Shown here one piece after another: positions 49,270 to 58,223 of a stretch of DNA of 64,000 bases (positions are counted from its first letter, which is position 1; each line of letters starts with the position of its first letter). The position numbers were made by a program, and so were the translations under genes. The notes below the pieces were generated by a model that made no database searches, was not told the origin of the DNA, and saw only the letters and a list, made by a program, of their open reading frames with translations. The stretch is from an uncultured Clostridia bacterium (GTDB lineage Bacteria; Bacillota; Clostridia; RUG12999): NCBI GenBank assembly GCA_934792465.1, contig CAKVOK010000004.1, positions 34,816 through 98,815 on the forward strand, in the 5' to 3' direction.

Positions 49270-51741
49270 TTAATCAAAAAGCTTTTCGATTTCGAGAGTT
49301 ACAAATGGTATGAACGACAGCAGTGCCGTACATATCCACTGATATGTATTCAGCGGTACGGATTTGAACACAGCAGCAAGGCTCGGAACGCTGACAACGC
49401 ATGTTTGCAGCGATGCGCAGATTAAAAACGATATGACCATATGCCGGTTCGTGAGAAATCCTATCTTAAATATCGAATGTTCGGAACGCATATTAAATGC
49501 GTGAATCAGCTGTGAAAGGCTAAGTACGCAAAACGTCATTGTCTGCGCAACAGCAGCGCTGCAAAATATATTTTTGCCTATGGAATATGCCAGCAGAGAG
49601 AGTGCGCCTATCATAAGCCCTTCCAGGACTATGTTCAGCCCCATCCCGTCTGCAAATATGCTTTTTCTGCGGTCTGTGGGCGGTTTCAGCATGATCTCGT
49701 CCTCAGCTTTTTCCATACCGAGAGATATTGCCGGCAAGGAATCTGTCACGAGATTCACCCACAGCAGCTGCACTGCCGCCAGCGGAGATTTATGCCCGAA
49801 TGCAATTGCGGTGAAAATGGTCATTATTTCGCCTATATTGCACGAAAGCAGAAAATGCACGGTTTTCTTTATGTTCGCATAGATTCCTCTGCCCTGCCTG
49901 ACGGCTTCGGCTATCGTGGCAAAATTGTCGTCCGTCAAAATTATATCGGAAGCATTCTTCGCAACGTCGCTGCCGCTTATTCCCATGGAACAGCCTATAT
50001 CGGCGCATTTCAGCGCCGGGGAATCGTTTATGCCGTCGCCCGTCATAGCGACCGTTTCGCCCTTACTTTGCAGCAGCCGCACTATCTTCACCTTATGTTC
50101 CGGCGCTACTCTGGCGAAAATCCCGTATTCTTTTATATGATTTTGCAGAAACAGCTCGTCATATTCGTTCAGCTCTTTTCCGGTCATAACCTTTCCGGTT
50201 ATGCCTATCTGCGAGGCTATGGCTTTCGCCGTGTCCGGGTGGTCGCCCGTTATCATTACTACCTTTATTCCGGCCTTTTTGCACTGCTTGACTGCCGCCT
50301 TTACCTCTTTCCTCGGAGGGTCGGCAATGCCGGCAAGACCTATGAATTTCAGGTGTTCTTCGGGGTTTTTCGGTATCTCGGAAACTTCTCGCTCCGCAGC
50401 ACCTATCACACGCAGCGCCTTGGCGGACATCTCCCTGTTTGCACATATGATTTTTTCTTTTTCGGCGGCGGTCAGGCTGCATTTTTCGAGCAGGACGTCC
50501 GGAGCGCCTTTTGTTATTATTTTAAATCCGTTTCCGTTTTTTATGATAACCGTTCTGAGCTTGCGTTTTGAAGAAAAGGGAATATCTTTGATTATCTCCG
50601 CACGGCTGAAATTTTCCGCTTCCGCAAGGAGGGCGGTTTCCGTCGGGTTTATGCCGTCGCTGCATTGTGCGCAGGCGGAAATTATTTTTTCACGGTCACC
50701 GAAATACTCGACAACTTTCATTTTGTTTTGAGTCAGCGTGCCTGTTTTGTCGGAGCATATGACGGTTGCGCCGCCGAGGGTTTCGACCGCCGGAAGATGG
50801 CGCACAACAGCGTTTTTCGCCGCCATTTTCGACACACCTATGGAAAGAAGTATCGTAACTATCGCCGGCAGCCCCTCCGGGATTGCGGCAACGGCAAGTC
50901 CGACAGCCGTCATAAACATTTCAAAAACGGGAATCTTTCGAAATATGCCGATAACGAATATGAGTATGCATATTGCGACTGCTCCTTTTGAGAGGACTCC
51001 GCCTATTTCCTCAAGCTTTGTCTGAAGCGGTGTTTTCGGCGGATTTTCCGAGATGAGCATTCCTGCGACCGCACCCGTTTTCGTATTCATGCCGGTATGC
51101 GTTACAATGGCTTCCGCAGTGCCGCCCGTTATTACGGAGGAGGAAAAAACACAGTTTTTTATATCCGATACCGAGGCTTTTTCGCCGATTATTACGGCGT
51201 CGGATTTTTCCACGGACACCGATTCACCGGTCAGCGAGGACTCGTCCGCATGAAGTGCGGAAGATTTTATTATACGTGCGTCCGCCGGCACTATATCGCC
51301 CTGTTTCAGGAATATGATGTCGCCCGGAACGAGCTTTTCGGACGGAATACGCACCTTTTTCCCGTTTCGCAGAACAAGGCTTTCCGGTGCGGACATGACA
51401 CTTAGCGCTTCGAGAGATTTTTCCGCTTTATTCTCCCAGAAAATACCCATGGCTGCATTCAAAATCACGATAATAAGTATCATTGCGGGGTCGAAAAAAT
51501 CGACACTTCCGCTTGCAAGAGATATTACGAATGACAGTGCCGCCGATATTAAAAGTATGATAATCATAGAATCGTTAAACTGCATTGCGAAGCGTTTCAG
51601 CAGGCTCTTTTTCGGTGTTTCCTCAAGGCGGTTTTCACCGTATTTTTCGAGCCTTGAATTGACTTCCGTATCACTCAGCCCCGTTGATAAATCACATTCA
51701 AGCTTTTCGGCTGCGGCTTTTGCCGACATATTGTAAAACAT
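49270..51741 (-). CDS. P-type cation ATPase, Ca2+-transporting type (P-IIA)
   Basis: An 823-residue membrane pump. An N-terminal cation-ATPase domain is followed by the TGES dephosphorylation loop, the PEGLP transmembrane motif (IPEGLPAIVT), the phosphorylation site DKTGTLT, KGAPD in the nucleotide-binding domain and the TGDGINDSPAL hinge. GIFARVAPEHK and VTDSLPAISLGME fit SERCA/PMR1-like pumps. The second ATG (51741) is chosen for its seven-base spacing from AAGGAGG. Calcium is the likely ion; manganese is possible. Confidence 0.9.
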   Translation of the reverse strand: MFYNMSAKAAAEKLECDLSTGLSDTEVNSRLEKYGENRLEETPKKSLLKRFAMQFNDSMIIILLISAALSFVISLASGSVDFFDPAMILIIVILNAAMGIFWENKAEKSLEALSVMSAPESLVLRNGKKVRIPSEKLVPGDIIFLKQGDIVPADARIIKSSALHADESSLTGESVSVEKSDAVIIGEKASVSDIKNCVFSSSVITGGTAEAIVTHTGMNTKTGAVAGMLISENPPKTPLQTKLEEIGGVLSKGAVAICILIFVIGIFRKIPVFEMFMTAVGLAVAAIPEGLPAIVTILLSIGVSKMAAKNAVVRHLPAVETLGGATVICSDKTGTLTQNKMKVVEYFGDREKIISACAQCSDGINPTETALLAEAENFSRAEIIKDIPFSSKRKLRTVIIKNGNGFKIITKGAPDVLLEKCSLTAAEKEKIICANREMSAKALRVIGAAEREVSEIPKNPEEHLKFIGLAGIADPPRKEVKAAVKQCKKAGIKVVMITGDHPDTAKAIASQIGITGKVMTGKELNEYDELFLQNHIKEYGIFARVAPEHKVKIVRLLQSKGETVAMTGDGINDSPALKCADIGCSMGISGSDVAKNASDIILTDDNFATIAEAVRQGRGIYANIKKTVHFLLSCNIGEIMTIFTAIAFGHKSPLAAVQLLWVNLVTDSLPAISLGMEKAEDEIMLKPPTDRRKSIFADGMGLNIVLEGLMIGALSLLAYSIGKNIFCSAAVAQTMTFCVLSLSQLIHAFNMRSEHSIFKIGFLTNRHMVISFLICASLQTCVVSVPSLAAVFKSVPLNTYQWICTALLSFIPFVTLEIEKLFD

Positions 51742-51826
51742 ATACATTCCTCCTTAGGAAAGTATATGTTTCGGTTGATTATAAAATGTTAATGTATATG
51801 ATTTTTTTGAAATTAAGTTTGTGACG

Positions 51827-51893
51827 TTTCACTCGATAGCTAAATTGTTTCTTCGAAACAGCTAAATTAAATTTGCTTTGCGAATTTAGCTCT
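51827..51893. repeat. Dispersed repeat and hairpins upstream of the ATPase
   Basis: Bases 51827-51853 match 40842-40868 in inverted orientation at 26 of 27 positions. The following sequence folds into AGCTAAATT/AATTTAGCT and GTTTC/GAAAC hairpins. It fills the gap between the ATPase and the next gene. Confidence 0.55.
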
Positions 51894-51900
51894 TAAATTT

Positions 51901-51929
51901 AAAAACCCCGGCATTGCTGCCGAGGTTTT
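51901..51929 (-). terminator. Terminator of the kinase-like gene
   Basis: AAAACCCCGGC (51902-51912) faces GCCGAGGTTTT; on the minus strand the stem ends in TTTTTAAATTT. Confidence 0.8.
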
Positions 51930-51933
51930 GAAT

Positions 51934-53010
51934 TTACATACATTCTTTAACGATTTTTTTCATTTCGTCCATTTTCTTTTCCATATCGGCAACGAGCTTG
52001 AACTGCGTTCTTGCCCTGTCGAGATTATGATTCGGTCTGTGAATCTTGAAATATGTATCGCCGTTCAGATAGTCCGTCAAAAAGCGCATACCGCATTCAT
52101 ATGTCATAAGCTTCGACGAAAACGGCAAAAGCTCGATTTCCTTTTCCGTAATGCTGTCGCCTATGGCTTCGAGATAGCCTTTCGTATATGCTCTGAAAAG
52201 CTCCATATCGCACCATATCTTATCCAAATCGGGTTCATCCTCCGCTCCGCTGGAAGCACCGAAACGTATGCTGTCGCCGTAGTCGTACAACAGCGAACCG
52301 GGCATAACGGTGTCAAGGTCTATTACACATATTGCTTCGTCCGTATCCGCATCGAAAAGCACGTTATTAAGCTTCGTATCGTTATGAGTTACTCTGACGG
52401 GCAATTCTCCGGAATTTAATGCGTCAACAACGATTCCGCAGTCGTTCTCTCTCGCAAGCACGAAATCTATCTCTTTTTGCACGCTTGCTTTTCTGCCCAT
52501 TTTATCTTCCTCAACAGCTGCTTTAAAATCCGCAAATCTCTTGCGTGTGTTGTGGAAATCCTTTATTGTTTCCGTGAGCGTATCGGCAGGGAAATCCGCC
52601 AGCTGGCGCTGGAACTTTCCGAATGCCTTTGCAGCATTGTAAAACTGCTCTTTCTTCTCAACTGTCTGATATGTAACGGTGTTTTCAACATAAGTATAAA
52701 GTCTGAAACAGCTGCCGTCCTCCGTCTTGTAATAATCCTTGCCGTCCTTCGTCTTTATAAGGTTCAGCGTTTCCCTGTTTGGGTCGCCGCCGTTTGCTAT
52801 TATTGATTTTCTGAGGAAGCTCGTTACTTCTGCAATATTTTTCATCAGGCCGTCCGGGTCGGTGAAAATATTTGTATTAATCTTCTGGAGAATATATTTA
52901 TCCGGTGCTATCTCCGCAAGATAGGTTGTGTTGATATGACCCTCGCCGTACAGCTGAGCGTCCACATCAATATTAAACTGACTTAATATTTGCTTTATAT
53001 CATATTCCAT
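51934..53010 (-). CDS. Phosphotransferase, N-acetylhexosamine 1-kinase-like
   Basis: A 358-residue protein of the aminoglycoside-phosphotransferase/choline-kinase fold. The nucleotide loop region GEGHINTTYL is near the start, the catalytic loop is THNDTKLNNVLFD and the metal motif is VIDLDTVMPGSLLYDYGDSIR. Length and these motifs resemble NahK of the lacto-N-biose/galacto-N-biose pathway, which makes N-acetylhexosamine-1-phosphate. The other genes of that pathway are not in the window, so the sugar specificity is tentative. It has an AAGGAGATA site and a strong terminator. Confidence 0.7.
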   Translation of the reverse strand: MEYDIKQILSQFNIDVDAQLYGEGHINTTYLAEIAPDKYILQKINTNIFTDPDGLMKNIAEVTSFLRKSIIANGGDPNRETLNLIKTKDGKDYYKTEDGSCFRLYTYVENTVTYQTVEKKEQFYNAAKAFGKFQRQLADFPADTLTETIKDFHNTRKRFADFKAAVEEDKMGRKASVQKEIDFVLARENDCGIVVDALNSGELPVRVTHNDTKLNNVLFDADTDEAICVIDLDTVMPGSLLYDYGDSIRFGASSGAEDEPDLDKIWCDMELFRAYTKGYLEAIGDSITEKEIELLPFSSKLMTYECGMRFLTDYLNGDTYFKIHRPNHNLDRARTQFKLVADMEKKMDEMKKIVKECM

Positions 53011-53126
53011 TTTGATATATCTCCTTTAACAAAATATTCTTCTCTGGCGTACCAATCTATTATACTTTAATTTTCCAAAAAAGTATTTGTCTTTTCGGAC
53101 ATTTATTTTGCCTTTTTAGACATATT

Positions 53127-54317
53127 TCATTCTCCCGGCATATATTCGCCCTCGAAAGATTTCAGCGTATCGGTAGTGATTTTGAGCTTTTCACCCTCTA
53201 AAGTTATATAAAAATCGCCCTCTTTGCCCTCGTAAAAATATGTCGTATCGTTAATCTTTTTAACATATCCGTCCGCCGTGTACGCTCCGTAGTTGGAAGT
53301 ACCCGTGAGGTGAAGCCTGCCGTCCTCGTCCTTAATAGTAATCGAACTGCTTTTATTTTTATAAGTACCTGTTATATCGTTTTTCGAAACCGTTATTGTC
53401 TTATCCGTAACGGCGCAGCGCACCGTCCATGCGTCCGCATATCCGTCAAAAAGTCCTACAACCTCGAAATATTCGTCTTTTTCCGGCATATTCAGATTGG
53501 AAAGATATTGCGGCAGCGGATATATCTTGAATTCCGTTCCGTCACGTTCCGCAAGAATGAAATCTTCCGCCGTTTCAACGGTCTTGAGCTGCCATGTAAC
53601 TCTTTTTCCGCACTCGCTTTTAAATTCTTCTTCCTTTTCGATAAGGTTCAGTTTTCCCGAATCGTTCAGAAACTCCGAAACGTTTTCGCTGAAAGCTTCT
53701 GCCGAACGCACGAGATTTTCCGTGAACTTCGGGTCGGGGAAATATCTGATATTTTTTCCCGTACCGTTTTCGTCAAACGAAAAATCAAAAGTTCTCCCCT
53801 TTGTATCATATGCATATACATCGGATTCGTTACCGTCTATGAACTCTATTCCGGCATATTCTGCCGAAAACTCGGAAAATCCCGTTTCTTCCAAAACGGT
53901 TTTCAGAGTTTTTGCCGTTTCCTCGCCTTTATAAAACGTGTTTTCTCTCGAAAATTTTCCCGAAAATCCGTGAAGCATATATTTTTCCGATGTCAAATCC
54001 ACATATATAATCTTGCCGTCACGCAGGCACACCGAAACGCCGTCCGCTTCGTATATATCCTCGGAGGTGTTTTTAAAATCGAGTTTTGTGGCATTCACAA
54101 GCTCGTCCAGGCTGCCTCCGCAATATTCCGCAATTTCTTTCGGGGGTTTCGTCCCCTTTCCTTTATAATAGCTATATCCGCAGAATGCGGAAGCCGCCAG
54201 AAACAGCAGCGAAAAAACAAGCGTTACCGCTCTTTTGCCGGATTTCAGCACAATCGACCAAATCAAAAATATCAGAAACAGTGCTGCACCGCCGACACAT
54301 AAAATCAAATACATCAT
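53127..54317 (-). CDS. Membrane-anchored protein of unknown function
   Basis: A 396-residue protein, family not recognised. Two hydrophobic segments (about 2-22 and 30-50) are followed by a large charged domain presumably outside the membrane. The C-terminal part (about 310-390) has a repeated beta pattern (TGTYKNKSSSITIKDEDGRLHLTG ... EGEKLKITTD) like short lipocalin-type or DUF strands. Its ATG overlaps the stop of a 35-codon gene. Nothing indicates an enzyme. Confidence 0.7.
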   Translation of the reverse strand: MMYLILCVGGAALFLIFLIWSIVLKSGKRAVTLVFSLLFLAASAFCGYSYYKGKGTKPPKEIAEYCGGSLDELVNATKLDFKNTSEDIYEADGVSVCLRDGKIIYVDLTSEKYMLHGFSGKFSRENTFYKGEETAKTLKTVLEETGFSEFSAEYAGIEFIDGNESDVYAYDTKGRTFDFSFDENGTGKNIRYFPDPKFTENLVRSAEAFSENVSEFLNDSGKLNLIEKEEEFKSECGKRVTWQLKTVETAEDFILAERDGTEFKIYPLPQYLSNLNMPEKDEYFEVVGLFDGYADAWTVRCAVTDKTITVSKNDITGTYKNKSSSITIKDEDGRLHLTGTSNYGAYTADGYVKKINDTTYFYEGKEGDFYITLEGEKLKITTDTLKSFEGEYMPGE

Positions 54318-54421
54318 AATGTTACCCCTTCCTGTCTAAAACATTTGCGTTTTTTGAAAAACCAATATGCAAAACAGCACACGGCAATGCTGAATATTAT
54401 CACAAACAAATATTCGGGCAT
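54314..54421 (-). CDS. Small membrane peptide (35 residues) overlapping the next gene
   Basis: The frame runs MPEYLFVIIFSIAVCCF then AYWFFKKRK to a TGA that overlaps the downstream ATG as ATGA. One membrane helix (about 4-22) is followed by a positively charged tail. It lies about 40 bases after a promoter and directly before the two-helix membrane protein, so both are probably cotranscribed and coupled. Its ribosome site is weak (GCGGAAG). Confidence 0.5.
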   Translation of the reverse strand: MPEYLFVIIFSIAVCCFAYWFFKKRKCFRQEGVTL

Positions 54422-54462
54422 ACTGAAATTTCTTCCGCAAACTTCCGTTAATCATTAAGTAT

Positions 54463-54491
54463 AGTATACCACAATTCCGCATTAAAATCAA
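54463..54491 (-). promoter_or_regulatory. Promoter of the small peptide/membrane protein pair
   Basis: On the minus strand: TTGATT (54486-54491), a 17-base spacer, TATACT (54463-54468). Confidence 0.6.
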
Positions 54492-54511
54492 GTATTTGGA
54501 GAATTTAGGGA

Positions 54512-54553
54512 GAAAAAAAGCCCCATTCGTCAGTTTTCCGACAAACGGGGTTT
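54512..54553 (-). terminator. Terminator of rsmA
   Basis: CCCCATTCGTCAG and CCGACAAACGGGG form the stem; on the minus strand it is followed by seven T residues (A-run at 54513-54519). Confidence 0.85.
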
Positions 54554-54559
54554 GATTTA

Positions 54560-55420
54560 TTATTGGTTTTTCAGATAATCCGTAAGCCGTGCAAAATCCG
54601 CAAGCGAAAGCTTCTCCGCACGTATATCCGCTTTCAGACCCAGGGCGTTCAGAGCAGACAACACCAGGTCTTTTCCGAAGCCTATATTTGCGCCGGACAG
54701 GCTGTTTACGAGAGTTTTTCTCCTATTGGCAAAGCTCGCCCGAACGACTTTAAAATACAGCTGTTCGTCCTGCGTGGATACAGACGGTTTTTCGAGAATA
54801 TCGAGCCGAATCACGGCAGACGATACTTTCGGCGCAGGCACGAAATATTCCGGCGGTACATTGAGCAGGATTTCCGCCCGGCAATAATACTGCACCGCAA
54901 CGGTGAACGCTCCGAAATCCTTTTTGCCCTCTTTGGCGCTCATGCGTTCCGCAACCTCTTTCTGCACCATGACGGTAACCGAGGAAAAATATTCCTTATA
55001 TTCGATAAGCTTCATAATTATATGCGTTGTAATGTAATACGGCAGATTGGCGACTACTTTCGCCTTTTTTCCGCCGAAATATTTTTTGCACAGCTGCGGA
55101 ATATCGGTTTTCATAATATCTTCGTTTATTACGGTTACGTTATCGCAGTCCGCAAGCGTATAATCAAGCACGGGAAGCAGGTTTTTGTCTATTTCCACGC
55201 TGACGACCTTTTTCGCATGAGCGGCGAGGCTCTGCGTCAGCACGCCTATTCCCGGGCCTATTTCAAGCACAAACGTATCCTCGTCAATATCGCTCATTTC
55301 CACAATATTTTCTATAGTTTCCGCACTGGTCAAAAAATTCTGCCCGAGAGATTTGGCGAATTTTTTCCCGAATCTGCTCATGACGTCACGAATTACGTTT
55401 ATATCCGTTAAATCCAACAT
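54560..55420 (-). CDS. rsmA: 16S rRNA (adenine1518/1519-N6)-dimethyltransferase KsgA
   Basis: A 286-residue methyltransferase. It starts with GKKFAKSLGQNFLT, has the SAM motif LEIGPGIGVLTQSL (about 51-64), the NLPYYITT catalytic motif and FANRRKTLVNSL. The start ATG at 55420 follows CAAGGAG; longer open frame upstream runs into a repeat hairpin and is not coding. It dimethylates two adenines in helix 45 of 16S rRNA. Confidence 0.93.
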   Translation of the reverse strand: MLDLTDINVIRDVMSRFGKKFAKSLGQNFLTSAETIENIVEMSDIDEDTFVLEIGPGIGVLTQSLAAHAKKVVSVEIDKNLLPVLDYTLADCDNVTVINEDIMKTDIPQLCKKYFGGKKAKVVANLPYYITTHIIMKLIEYKEYFSSVTVMVQKEVAERMSAKEGKKDFGAFTVAVQYYCRAEILLNVPPEYFVPAPKVSSAVIRLDILEKPSVSTQDEQLYFKVVRASFANRRKTLVNSLSGANIGFGKDLVLSALNALGLKADIRAEKLSLADFARLTDYLKNQ

Positions 55421-55450
55421 ATAATTTCTCCTTGCTGTTATATCTGAATG

Positions 55451-55487
55451 CGGGCGTTGTAAAACAAAATTGTTTTGCAACACCCTT
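55451..55487. repeat. Hairpin of the GGTGCTGCAAAACA family in the rsmA leader
   Basis: GGGCGTTGTAAAACAA pairs with TTGTTTTGCAACACCC. Here the hairpin is upstream of the minus-strand rsmA gene rather than downstream of a gene, 31 bases before its ATG, so it is either in the leader or an insertion. Confidence 0.6.
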
Positions 55488-55489
55488 TT

Positions 55490-55974
55490 TAGGGGCTTTA
55501 GAAAAATAGTGCAGAATGGACAAACTGAGCAAAAGCAAGGCAAAGTCTTGCTTTTGGTACCCGAAGGCGTCAGGCAATCGGAAACCGAACCCTTGATGCC
55601 TTATGACGGATAATTTTTGCCCTTTTCGGCTTGTCATCCTCGAAAGGCGGTAGCCTTACTTCGTCTTCCGCACCTAAAATGACTAAAAATTTTCTCGTCA
55701 TAAGGTGCGAGCAGTTTTTATTGAGCTGATTTTTTTCAAGACAAACAAACGAATGCAGGTAATACTTCCGTATTATCAAATGAGCTTGTGCAGTATTGGG
55801 GAAAATCAGCCGATAAAAACCATTAAGGGTTCGATTTTCGCTTGCCCGGTTACGCCGAGTGGCGAAGTTTGTTCATAGCATAAAGCAATATTTATTTTAG
55901 AAATTCGTTCTCAAACGAATTTTTACCTCTGTTTCTTGCTTTTGCGGTCTGTGCATTTTTATAATGCCCCTCTC
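55490..55974. repeat. Non-coding repeat-like intergenic region
   Basis: About 485 bases between azlD and rsmA with no supportable gene. It holds AGGGGCTTTAG (also at 21011), a CCTTATGACG/CGTCATAAGG inverted repeat with arms near 55599 and 55696, AGCAAGGC/GTCTTGCTTTT hairpins near 55540, and the 18-base word shared with 20972 and 46430 (55943-55960). Short open frames here have low complexity and no ribosome sites. It may be a mobile intergenic unit or an unrecognised structured RNA. Confidence 0.45.
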
Positions 55975-56277
55975 CTATATAAAAATCCCGAATACATATG
56001 CCGTGGCAATCGCCGCAACGGCGACAACCACAAGGCTTTGTTCAAAATATGACAGAATCATGGCAACCGCAGTCGCCGCTACAGCCGTTGCAGTGTCTTT
56101 CGTAACATAAAAAATAGCCGGAAACGTAAGTGCACCGAGTACGGCATACGGTATATAAAACAAGACGGATTTCAAAAATCTGCTTTTGATTTCTTTTCTG
56201 AACAGCACAAGAGGAAGCACTCTCGGAATATACGTCACGAGTGCCATAACAACAATTCCTGCAATTAAATACCTCAC
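55975..56277 (-). CDS. azlD: Branched-chain amino acid exporter subunit AzlD
   Basis: A 100-residue membrane protein with four predicted helices (VRYLIAGIVVMALVTYIPRVLPLVLF at the start in two overlapping pieces). The GTG at 56277 follows AGGAGG and overlaps the azlC stop as GTGA, so translation is coupled. AzlD is the small partner of AzlC in branched-chain amino acid efflux. Confidence 0.85.
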   Translation of the reverse strand: MRYLIAGIVVMALVTYIPRVLPLVLFRKEIKSRFLKSVLFYIPYAVLGALTFPAIFYVTKDTATAVAATAVAMILSYFEQSLVVVAVAAIATAYVFGIFI

Positions 56278-56975
56278 CTTTGTTCCTCCTCTGTATGCGG
56301 AAACAGCGCAGCGGCGGCACAAGCGGCGGCAAGCGTTGTTATTATTATCTTGAATCCGTCCGAAATAAAATCGAAAATGTGTATATATCTGAATATGCAC
56401 GATATTGCAACCGACATAAGAATACAGATAAGCACAGGCTTCGACTTTTTCGCCGGCGGAATTATTATGGCTATAAACATAGCGTAGAGCGCAATCTCCA
56501 TAGCCGAGCTTACGGACGGCGAAAGGAATGATGTGCATACCGCTCCGAGAACCGTTCCGAGCGTCCAGCCTATTATCGGCAGCGTTATAAGTCCGTACAT
56601 ATACTTTGCCGAAAGTGCACGCGGTTCGCACGCCGCTACGGCAAACGTTTCGTCCGTTATGCCGAATCCGAACAGAAGCCTTTGCCCTGTCGAAACGCCT
56701 TTTTCCAGCTTCTGTGTAAGCGAAAGCGACATAAGCATATATCTTATATTTATTATAAACGTAGCCAGTGCAATCTCAACAACGGTCGCCCCGGCGAGAA
56801 TGAGCTGTGTGCCGGCGAACTGCCCGGCAGAGGTTAAATTCGTTAAAGAAAGCAGAACCGCAAACCATGCCGGCAGGCGGTTTGACGTAACCATAAGCCC
56901 GAACGTGAAAGACACGGGGAAATATCCCAGACCTATGGGAAGTCCTCTTATTATACCTTTTCTGAAGTCTGTCAT
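56274..56975 (-). CDS. azlC: Branched-chain amino acid exporter subunit AzlC
   Basis: A 233-residue membrane protein. GLPIGLGYFPVSFTFG, TSAGQFAGTQLI and INIRYMLMSLSL are the typical AzlC segments, followed by LFGFGITDETFAVA. It lies 15 bases after the iron alcohol dehydrogenase on the same strand and shares its promoter. It exports leucine, valine or analogues together with AzlD. Confidence 0.9.
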   Translation of the reverse strand: MTDFRKGIIRGLPIGLGYFPVSFTFGLMVTSNRLPAWFAVLLSLTNLTSAGQFAGTQLILAGATVVEIALATFIINIRYMLMSLSLTQKLEKGVSTGQRLLFGFGITDETFAVAACEPRALSAKYMYGLITLPIIGWTLGTVLGAVCTSFLSPSVSSAMEIALYAMFIAIIIPPAKKSKPVLICILMSVAISCIFRYIHIFDFISDGFKIIITTLAAACAAAALFPHTEEEQR

Positions 56976-56990
56976 ACCGATTGTTCCTTT

Positions 56991-58136
56991 TTAGTCGTAC
57001 ATATTTTTAAGTATACGTATAACGTCCTCTTTCATAGGTTTGCGCGGATTCGTTGCCGTGCAGGCGTCGTTTATCGCATTTTCCGCCATTTGGTCGATTG
57101 CGTCGAAATATTCGTCGTGTTCGATGCCGCATTGAGCTATATTGAGCGGCATATTCATTTCTTTCATCATAAATTCCGTCCAGCTGACAAGCGCACGAAC
57201 CGTTGTAATCTCGTTGAAATTCGTAAGACCGAGAAGTTTCGCCACGTTTACGTATTTCCTAACAGCCGGCAAATACTGCTGTTTGCTCTTGGAATGTTTG
57301 TTTATATCGCTGTTAAATTCTATTACGTGCGGCAGCACCATTGCGTTTGCACGTCCGTGCGGAATATGGAATTTCGCACCTATTGCGTGCGCTATACCGT
57401 GGTTCAGTCCGAGAGAAGCCGAGTTGAAGGCAAGCCCCGCAAGGCAGGACGCAACGTGCATTTTCTTTCTCGCATGGTTGTCTTCGTTGCTGAAATACGA
57501 ACGCAGCAGAAATGCTCCGCATATTTCTATAGCTTTTTCGGAAAGCGCCGCCGAAAATTCGTTGTTGTTTATGCTGACATACGCTTCGAGCGCATGGGTG
57601 AAAACGTCCATACCGGTATCTGCCGTTACAGACGGCGGAACGCTCTTTACAAGCTCGGCATCGAGAATCGCCTCGTCCGGTATCATATCATAAGATACAA
57701 GCGGATATTTTTTGTTTACCTCCGGTTCGGTGATTACGGCAAAAGCCGTTACTTCGCTGCCCGTTCCGCTGGTTGTCGGAATAGCTATGAGCGGAACATT
57801 TCCGCACGCTCCGGCGTTCAGCGCCACCTGTTTTATTGCCTTTGCGCTGTCCATTGCGCTGCCGCCGCCTATAGCTATGATTGCTTCAGGTCTATATTCC
57901 GTAAGCTTCTTAACACCAACGGAAATTTTCTGTATCGGAGGATCGGGCACTACGTCGTTGAAAAGCGAATATTCAATATCGGATTCGCTGAGCGGTCTTG
58001 TAATATGCTCTATCATGCCGCTTTCCGTTACAAACGGGTCGGTTATTACAAGCACTTTTTTGTACGGAAGATTCTTTAATCTGTCGAGAGCACCGTCACC
58101 GAAATGTATCTTTGTTTTAATTTCAAATGATTTCAT
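56991..58136 (-). CDS. Iron-dependent alcohol dehydrogenase, PduQ/EutG-like
   Basis: A 381-residue group III alcohol dehydrogenase. The NAD-binding region has IAIGGGSAMDSAKA. The iron-ligand histidines are in NHGIAHAIG and HIPHGRANAMVLPHV, with another in TGMDVFTHALEAYV. The ATG at 58136 follows AAGGAGAA. Length and motifs are close to PduQ-type 1-propanol dehydrogenase, but there is no encapsulation helix and the gene is 20 kb from the compartment locus. It could reduce lactaldehyde or propionaldehyde in the cytosol; the substrate is not established. Confidence 0.87.
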   Translation of the reverse strand: MKSFEIKTKIHFGDGALDRLKNLPYKKVLVITDPFVTESGMIEHITRPLSESDIEYSLFNDVVPDPPIQKISVGVKKLTEYRPEAIIAIGGGSAMDSAKAIKQVALNAGACGNVPLIAIPTTSGTGSEVTAFAVITEPEVNKKYPLVSYDMIPDEAILDAELVKSVPPSVTADTGMDVFTHALEAYVSINNNEFSAALSEKAIEICGAFLLRSYFSNEDNHARKKMHVASCLAGLAFNSASLGLNHGIAHAIGAKFHIPHGRANAMVLPHVIEFNSDINKHSKSKQQYLPAVRKYVNVAKLLGLTNFNEITTVRALVSWTEFMMKEMNMPLNIAQCGIEHDEYFDAIDQMAENAINDACTATNPRKPMKEDVIRILKNMYD

Positions 58137-58169
58137 ATGTATTCTCCTTGTCGGTTTATATACATATAT

Positions 58170-58198
58170 ATTATAGTATATACTTGTCGTTTTGTCAA
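58170..58198 (-). promoter_or_regulatory. Consensus promoter of the iron alcohol dehydrogenase-azlCD operon
   Basis: On the minus strand: TTGACA (58193-58198), a 17-base spacer, TATAAT (58170-58175). Confidence 0.78.
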
Positions 58199-58223
58199 TC
58201 TTAAAACGCAAATTTTATAAAAA

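Noticed and set aside
55386..55779. Two minus-strand open frames of 83 and 69 codons in the azlD-rsmA gap
   Set aside because: They overlap each other, include the repeat hairpin, have no ribosome sites and resemble translated intergenic repeats rather than proteins.
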